Origin: Roseivirga sp. UBA6061 | Lineage (GTDB): Bacteria > Bacteroidota > Bacteroidia > Cytophagales > Cyclobacteriaceae | DNA: 64,000 nt | Direction: 5' to 3' | NCBI GenBank assembly: GCA_002427745.1 | Contig: DIYF01000055.1 | Span: 1-64,000 of the forward strand | Shown: in pieces, positions 59,902 through 64,000 of the stretch | Layout: every line of letters starts with the position of its first letter | Position numbering within the stretch: the first letter of the stretch is position 1 | Notes under the pieces: generated by a model | Told to the model about the DNA's origin: nothing | What the model saw: the letters and a program-made list of their open reading frames with translations, nothing else | Database searches by the model: none | Made by a program: the position numbers and the translations under genes

Positions 59902-60243
59902 TTAATACAGCCTTTTGACCATATCAAAAACCTCATAAATAGTCGTCAGGGGGATATCCTTTTCCGGATCGATCATCAGTAGTTTTACGAAAGTCCGGTT
60001 GCCCTGAATAAGCGAGGGATGATCAATTTGTACTCCCTTACCAACAGCAATATAGGGGTGTTGACTTTTCTTTTCCACCCAGAGGTAACAGAAGATTTGC
60101 CCGTCCAGCAGAAAGCAGGGGAGCCGGTAGCGCCAGGTGAGTACGAGTGCCGGTTCATAGCTTTGGATAAGGTCACGCAGGGCCCAGAGACAACTCTTAA
60201 CGGGCTCTTCTTTCTCATCAAAAAACTTATCGATTTCACGCAT
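59902..60243 (-). CDS. DUF1801-family small protein
   Basis: A 113-residue soluble protein with the DUF1801 pattern: PVKSCLWALRDLIQSYEP, LVLTWRYRLPCFLLDGQIFC, YLWVEKK, YIAVGKG and the C-terminal RTFVKLLM region. The fold is YdhG-like and of unknown biochemical role. It follows the DUF4291-like gene by 11 bp and ends just before the small secreted gene, in a minus-strand row of short genes. Confidence 0.78.
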   Translation of the reverse strand: MREIDKFFDEKEEPVKSCLWALRDLIQSYEPALVLTWRYRLPCFLLDGQIFCYLWVEKKSQHPYIAVGKGVQIDHPSLIQGNRTFVKLLMIDPEKDIPLTTIYEVFDMVKRLY

Positions 60244-60254
60244 TGACCACTTGG

Positions 60255-60893
60255 TTAATCCAGTTCCAGTTTTTGAATGATTGCCTCATTATCTATTGAA
60301 AGCACGGTCTCTTTTATCACGCTCAATTCGTCCATTCTTTTAGCATCCAATAGTGCTTTTTGCTCCTTTACGAAGGGCGTGATGTCTTCTATTGAGACAA
60401 TCCAGTCTGTAGCAAACCGTTTCAGAACATCTCCTCTGAGTCCTAATTGTATAGCTCTTCTGGTGATTTTCTCTCCGTGCGGATCATGGTCGGGGTCCCA
60501 TTGTAACCTTACACTGGAAGAGGCGACTTTATCTTTCCAGGCAGTATGATCGCCATAAACAGCCTCCTTAAAGGTAGAGTGAACTGCCTGCTCAAGCAGT
60601 GAAATGAAACGGGCCTTGCTGATTTCAATGGCCAGGATTTGCTGTTGATGCTCTTTGGCTGCCCAGCCTGCACGGTACATCATCCACAGAAAGTTGGGCT
60701 TGATCCATGACATTCTTGTGAATTTATAATGACTGCCCCCAAAGCGCTGATGGCGTACTGCGAATTCGGAAATATGGGGATTAAAGGCCTGGTATACTAT
60801 CAGGTTCTCACCGCGTTCCTGGCAAAGAATGTGCCTGCCATTTTGCGGCAGGTCTAGTTCATATTTGGAATAGAGAACGGTATCAAGTGTCAT
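60255..60893 (-). CDS. DUF4291-like protein
   Basis: About 212 residues from the ATG at 60893 (MTLDTVLYSKYELDL); it overlaps the end of the preceding gene by 11 bp (ATGACACTTGA), so it is translationally coupled. DUF4291 marks: GENLIVYQAFNPHISEFAV, MSWIKPNFLWMMYRAGWA, ILAIEISKARF, VRLQWDPDHDPHG and RRAIQLGLRGDVLKRFA. The family is widespread and uncharacterised. No signal or membrane segment. Confidence 0.85.
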   Translation of the reverse strand: MTLDTVLYSKYELDLPQNGRHILCQERGENLIVYQAFNPHISEFAVRHQRFGGSHYKFTRMSWIKPNFLWMMYRAGWAAKEHQQQILAIEISKARFISLLEQAVHSTFKEAVYGDHTAWKDKVASSSVRLQWDPDHDPHGEKITRRAIQLGLRGDVLKRFATDWIVSIEDITPFVKEQKALLDAKRMDELSVIKETVLSIDNEAIIQKLELD

Positions 60894-61260
60894 GTTGCCC
60901 CAAGGTATCAACCTCAGGTACTTCGTCCAAACTGTAGTAGATTTTCAAACCTCTTTCTTTGGCTATGCGCACATCTTCATCTGCACCTTTGGAGGCTCCT
61001 TCCAGCCGGAGCACAGCATCACATTTCATCAGTAGTCTGTGAGCAACAGGATACTGAATTTCTTTGTAAGGAGCATCTCCGGGCTTTTTAGAACCTGCCA
61101 GCCTGAGTAGGGGAAGGGCTACCCACTCACCAATCATAGGGGTATGACCCATTCTGAAAAGGGGAAGGGCTACCGATTCAAGTTTATCCATATTTTGCCG
61201 GATAAGTTCCGGATCATCATTTGTGCCACTTCGGTAAGGACCTGCAATTAGTATAAGCAT
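60883..61260 (-). CDS. DUF4406-like (deoxyribosyltransferase-fold) protein
   Basis: A 125-residue protein beginning MLILIAGPYRSGTNDDPE, with PVAHRLLMKCDAVLRLEGA and GADEDVRIAKERGLKIYY. This arrangement recalls nucleoside 2-deoxyribosyltransferase-like Rossmann folds (DUF4406), which bind nucleotides. It is the first gene of the minus-strand DUF cluster and overlaps the DUF4291 gene. An inverted-repeat-rich 170-bp gap lies upstream. Confidence 0.75.
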   Translation of the reverse strand: MLILIAGPYRSGTNDDPELIRQNMDKLESVALPLFRMGHTPMIGEWVALPLLRLAGSKKPGDAPYKEIQYPVAHRLLMKCDAVLRLEGASKGADEDVRIAKERGLKIYYSLDEVPEVDTLGQHDT

Positions 61261-61306
61261 TGAATTTTCTTTTTTGTAAATGACGCTAACCGGGCCAGAG
61301 AAAAAA

Positions 61307-61320
61307 TTAAGGTACCTTAA
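61307..61320. promoter_or_regulatory. Perfect 14-bp palindrome upstream of the DUF4406 gene
   Basis: TTAAGGTACCTTAA, centred 53 bp upstream of the DUF4406-like start, and directly followed by an inverted repeat at 61322-61342. A candidate operator for the small-gene operon; the binding protein is not known. Confidence 0.4.
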
Positions 61321-61321
61321 G

Positions 61322-61342
61322 AAAATCGATAAAGTCGATTTT
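61322..61342. other. Inverted repeat, possible terminator of the Crp-like gene
   Basis: AAAATCGA-TAAAG-TCGATTTT, perfect 8-bp arms. Reading leftwards from the Crp-like gene it ends in T-rich sequence, so it could end that transcript, or form part of the adjacent operator. Confidence 0.4.
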
Positions 61343-61430
61343 GGTTATTCGCGATCGGGCATTAGCTATCCGGAGTTAGTACCAGGTACTGTTGGCTGGT
61401 ACGCGCATTTAATTCCCGGTTCTTCTGACT

Positions 61431-62006
61431 TTAGGTTTTGCCAGCACGGATGGTACTCAGAAACTCGGGTGTAATGCCCAGGTAGGTGGCTATTTGCTTT
61501 TGGGTAACATGGGCTACGATCCGGGGATACTTAGAGATAAAATTATGATATCGTTCCTCAGCAGTGAGTGACAGGTTTTCAAGAACGCGCAGCTGCTCCC
61601 GGGTATAGGCATTCTGCATGATGACTCTGAAAAAACGCTCAAACTTCGGAAGTTCTTCAAACAAGAGATTAAGCTTTTCTTTTGATAGCCTTACAATGCT
61701 GCTGTGTTCGATCGCCTGAATATGCAACATGGCCGGTTGCTCGTTGATAAAGCAATGCATATCCGTAATCCACCAATCTGAAACAGCAAACATCACCGTA
61801 GATTCCTTGCCTTCCTTACTCAGATAATAGGCTCTGAAGGCCCCTTCGTTTACAAAATTGAAATACCGGCAGGTATCTCCGGCTTGTAAGATATAGGCCT
61901 TCTTCTGTACCTCTTTTAGCTCCAGTTGCTCCAGCAAAAAATGGCGCTCACCTTCTGCAAGGGAAACGTGCTTTTCAATGTTGGCAAGGATTTTAGAATA
62001 TGGCAT
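61431..62006 (-). CDS. Crp/Fnr-family transcriptional regulator
   Basis: About 191 residues from the ATG at 62006 (MPYSKILANIEKHV); an ATG at 62048 would overlap the next gene. N-terminal cNMP-binding-type barrel (QAGDTCRYFNFVNEGAFRAY, SIVRLSKEKL), helical linker, C-terminal winged helix (VTQKQIATYLGITPEFLSTI). Typical of the Bacteroidota group that responds to unknown signals rather than cAMP; Cys ligands of Fnr are absent. It is 22 bp behind an unknown gene on the same strand. Confidence 0.88.
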   Translation of the reverse strand: MPYSKILANIEKHVSLAEGERHFLLEQLELKEVQKKAYILQAGDTCRYFNFVNEGAFRAYYLSKEGKESTVMFAVSDWWITDMHCFINEQPAMLHIQAIEHSSIVRLSKEKLNLLFEELPKFERFFRVIMQNAYTREQLRVLENLSLTAEERYHNFISKYPRIVAHVTQKQIATYLGITPEFLSTIRAGKT

Positions 62007-62028
62007 ATGCGATTGGAATCCAATAATA

Positions 62029-63042
62029 CTAATAGTAGTCAAGGTCAATATCTGCCAGGTCTTCTTCCGGAAAATCGTAGTTTTCGACCAACTCAGACTT
62101 GGTGTAAACCCGGTGACAGGGGTCTATCAGGCTGCAAATTAAGGTTTCTATTTCTTCAAGTTCTTTAAGCCTGATACCCTTTAAAAGCCTTGATGTTTTG
62201 TCAATAGTATACCTACCGGCAATAGAGCTCGTTTCCTGCCAGCCATCATTAAACTCCAGAAGCTTTCGTACTTCCTCGGAAAAACGGAGAAAGGACTGTA
62301 GTAGCATCACATAGAACTCTTTAGTCCTGGCCAATCTTTTAAAATCTTTTGATGTGTTACTTTTTTCATGAGCTGAGTCTCGCACATAGCCCTTAATATC
62401 TTCCAGGATTGGCTGAAAATCCATTATGTCTCTGTTTTCCACCAGATGTAAGGCGCTAAACTCTGAGGGATGGCCCTTTAGGCCAAATGCCCTCATGAGA
62501 GCTTGTAGCTCCCTGAGACGATGATACCTTGGCGGATTATCAGCAAATGATGACAGCTGCCATCGGGCAACATCCGGACTTAAACCCTTTAAATCGTAGA
62601 ATTTCAGCAGAAAATCTATGGCGCGGTAGGTTGTGGGCTTAAGGATGTGATCTCCGACAGACAATGAGGTCAATTCAGATTTCTTTGTATCCCAACCAAC
62701 AACCAGTTTGCGATCGGGGTAAAACAAAAACAATGTTCCTGACTTTACTTCCTGCAAATCACTGTTGCCAAATACTATATCCAGGTGCTTAAGGCTTTTA
62801 ATCTCCAGGGCCGGGAGGGCTTTTTGATCTAGTCTTACTTCAATAATTGTCGGGTCTGAAATGCTCTTGCTTCTGTAGGATATTCCCCGATTGGTATGAG
62901 TCCAGTTACCGAATTGGTTTTCAGTTATGATATCAGGAGAGATCTGATCAATACTATCACCAATCTGTAGCCCTCCAAACTTGACCGATGTGGGATCAAA
63001 GTCTGTATTAGTAACTAACCAAATATCTTCCAGCACTTCCAT
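62029..63042 (-). CDS. Hypothetical soluble protein
   Basis: A 337-residue protein with no signal peptide or clear membrane segment and no family I recognise. N-terminal ~130 residues are beta-rich (FGGLQIGDSIDQISPDIITE, SGTLFLFYPDRKLVVGWD), the rest helical (YRAIDFLLKFYDLKGLSP, LRELQALMRAFGLKGHPSE) with an acidic C-terminus (FPEEDLADIDLDYY). It lies 22 bp upstream of the Crp/Fnr-type regulator and may be cotranscribed with it. Confidence 0.6.
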   Translation of the reverse strand: MEVLEDIWLVTNTDFDPTSVKFGGLQIGDSIDQISPDIITENQFGNWTHTNRGISYRSKSISDPTIIEVRLDQKALPALEIKSLKHLDIVFGNSDLQEVKSGTLFLFYPDRKLVVGWDTKKSELTSLSVGDHILKPTTYRAIDFLLKFYDLKGLSPDVARWQLSSFADNPPRYHRLRELQALMRAFGLKGHPSEFSALHLVENRDIMDFQPILEDIKGYVRDSAHEKSNTSKDFKRLARTKEFYVMLLQSFLRFSEEVRKLLEFNDGWQETSSIAGRYTIDKTSRLLKGIRLKELEEIETLICSLIDPCHRVYTKSELVENYDFPEEDLADIDLDYY

Positions 63043-63160
63043 TTTGAGATTCAGGCCCGGATAAGCTTCTTGTTGAATCTCTAAACTATTAATTTCTGGA
63101 CCTTAGAAGGGCAATTCCAACAGAAAATTAAGCTGATCGGTTTTTTACATTAACTCCCGG

Positions 63161-64000
63161 TTACTCCCGGTCAGTCGTTGTCTCTTCCACTTTCTTAATC
63201 AGGTTGGGCAGGTCTGACTGCTGGTAATACTCGTAGATCACATGGAAGGTCTTGCCCATATAGTTAATCTCGGCACTTTTGATTTTATCCTTGTCGTAAG
63301 CGATGGTTTCGGTGAGCTGATACGCACCTGAAACTCTACGGCTTATGGGCCGTCCGTATTCATCATACTTATAGTCCAGCTTAGAAATAATCTGAATTTT
63401 CCTGGGGTTTTCGGTCAGCCTTATCTGTCTGATGAGTTCAGGCTTATTTGTGTTATATCTGACGCGTACCCTGGCAAGCAGCCAGTCATTCATTCTGTAT
63501 TTTCTTCTCACATCAATCCGCCCGTCTGGCCGGTGTAAGGTTTGCCAGCCCTGTTGCTCGTGTAGTAAATAGTCTTTACTGAATTTGAAATAGGTATCCA
63601 TCAGCATCTCGGCAAGGTCATTTTCAGCTATCGTTTCTGACATCAGTCCGTTGGGCAGGTATTTGATCTCACCCACATAGTCATTCGTCTCAGTATCATA
63701 CACCTTGCCGGCTTTCAATGATTGGGTCAGGTCTATGTTTTCGATGTATCGAATGCCTTTCCCTTCAATAATACTGTAATTGACCGTGCTGGAATAGTCG
63801 AAACCATCAGGGTCCGTGACAGTGGCCAGTACATCGAAGAAAGTGGCTGTTTCTTCGCTTTCATCCCACTTCTTTAAATGGGTAATACCATCCAGCCCCT
63901 TCTTACGAGCTTCCTGCCTGAGGAACTGCACCATTTGCTCGTCATTAAAATTGCCCTTCTTCACCAGTCGAAGGTCATAATATTCTATATAGTCTTTTGT
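63161..64000 (-). CDS. Hypothetical protein, N-terminus cut by the window edge
   Basis: Only the C-terminal ~279 residues lie in the window. A GTG at 63964 is possible, but the reading frame stays open upstream to base 64000 with plausible coding sequence (KDYIEYYDLRL), so the true start is probably outside. Visible blocks are DITHLKKWDESEETATFF-like at the start, YSIIEGKGIRYIENIDL, YDTETNDYVGEIKYLPNG and DYKYDEYGRPISRRVSG, with strand-rich, tandem-looking character. No recognised family. Confidence 0.65.
   Translation of the reverse strand, partial: TKDYIEYYDLRLVKKGNFNDEQMVQFLRQEARKKGLDGITHLKKWDESEETATFFDVLATVTDPDGFDYSSTVNYSIIEGKGIRYIENIDLTQSLKAGKVYDTETNDYVGEIKYLPNGLMSETIAENDLAEMLMDTYFKFSKDYLLHEQQGWQTLHRPDGRIDVRRKYRMNDWLLARVRVRYNTNKPELIRQIRLTENPRKIQIISKLDYKYDEYGRPISRRVSGAYQLTETIAYDKDKIKSAEINYMGKTFHVIYEYYQQSDLPNLIKKVEETTTDRE

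Noticed and set aside
1..64000. tRNA, rRNA or transposase genes
   Set aside because: I looked for cloverleaf-like CCA ends, rRNA core sequences and DDE/HUH motifs and saw none; a covariance search could still find a short RNA.

Overview
The window looks like a chromosomal segment of a Bacteroidota bacterium, most likely a free-living (perhaps marine) member of the Cytophagales. Evidence: many signal-peptide lipoproteins with a Cys after a loose lipobox, a one-component regulator with Reg_prop/Y_Y_Y/LuxR-type HTH domains, runs of MacB/FtsX-type permeases controlled by an NtrC-family pair, GH16 and GH5 glycan hydrolases, DUF4221 and PepSY-like proteins, and weak or absent Shine-Dalgarno sequences. 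No rRNA, tRNA, CRISPR array, phage gene or transposase gene was recognised.

Layout. (1) 60-3133: a two-gene signalling operon, a soluble CNB-domain histidine kinase and a response regulator whose output is a thioredoxin-reductase-like flavoprotein lacking the redox CxxC. (2) 3140-11134: mostly single genes (TIKI/ChaN-like secreted protein, TolB-like propeller, lipoprotein hydrolase, DEAD-box helicase, SRPBCC protein, LytTR regulator, YceI, DUF922, a ferredoxin-CDGSH fusion). (3) 11138-27434: a glucan utilisation locus with LacI regulator, membrane-bound propeller-HTH regulator, a duplicated-domain surface lipoprotein, three GH16 endo-beta-glucanases, MFS and Na+/sugar symporters, and a PfkB kinase/beta-phosphoglucomutase/GH65 phosphorylase cassette, closed by a strong terminator. 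It has no SusC/SusD pair and no beta-glucosidase. (4) 27598-33083: PP2C phosphatase, hybrid kinase with HPt, NtrC-family regulator and a small PepSY-like protein. (5) 33389-38268: A2M-like giant secreted protein, cell-wall amidase and DUF4221 lipoprotein. (6) 38375-53819: an NtrC-type kinase/regulator pair divergent from five consecutive paralogous ABC permease genes with no ATPase gene. (7) 53832-54466: an intergenic array of 2.5 tandem copies of a ~246-249 bp element whose hairpins are preserved between diverged copies. (8) 54570-64000: GH5 lipoprotein glucanase, cytochrome c plus SMP-30-like propeller, MBL-fold hydrolase, small DUF genes (DUF4406-, DUF4291-, DUF1801-like), a Crp/Fnr regulator and unknown proteins, the last one cut by the window edge.

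How it works together (inference): extracellular beta-1,3/1,4-glucan is bound and cut at the surface by the lipoproteins and GH16 enzymes of region 3 (possibly with the GH5 of region 8), sugars enter by the MFS and Na+ symporters, and an alpha-linked disaccharide is phosphorolysed to beta-glucose-1-phosphate and converted to glucose-6-phosphate. The regulators at the left of the locus would switch it on. The permease array with its NtrC pair is an envelope-directed response system of the MacB/FtsX type. The best candidates for something undescribed are the structured repeat array at 53832-54466 and the kinase-to-flavoprotein pair at 60-3133.
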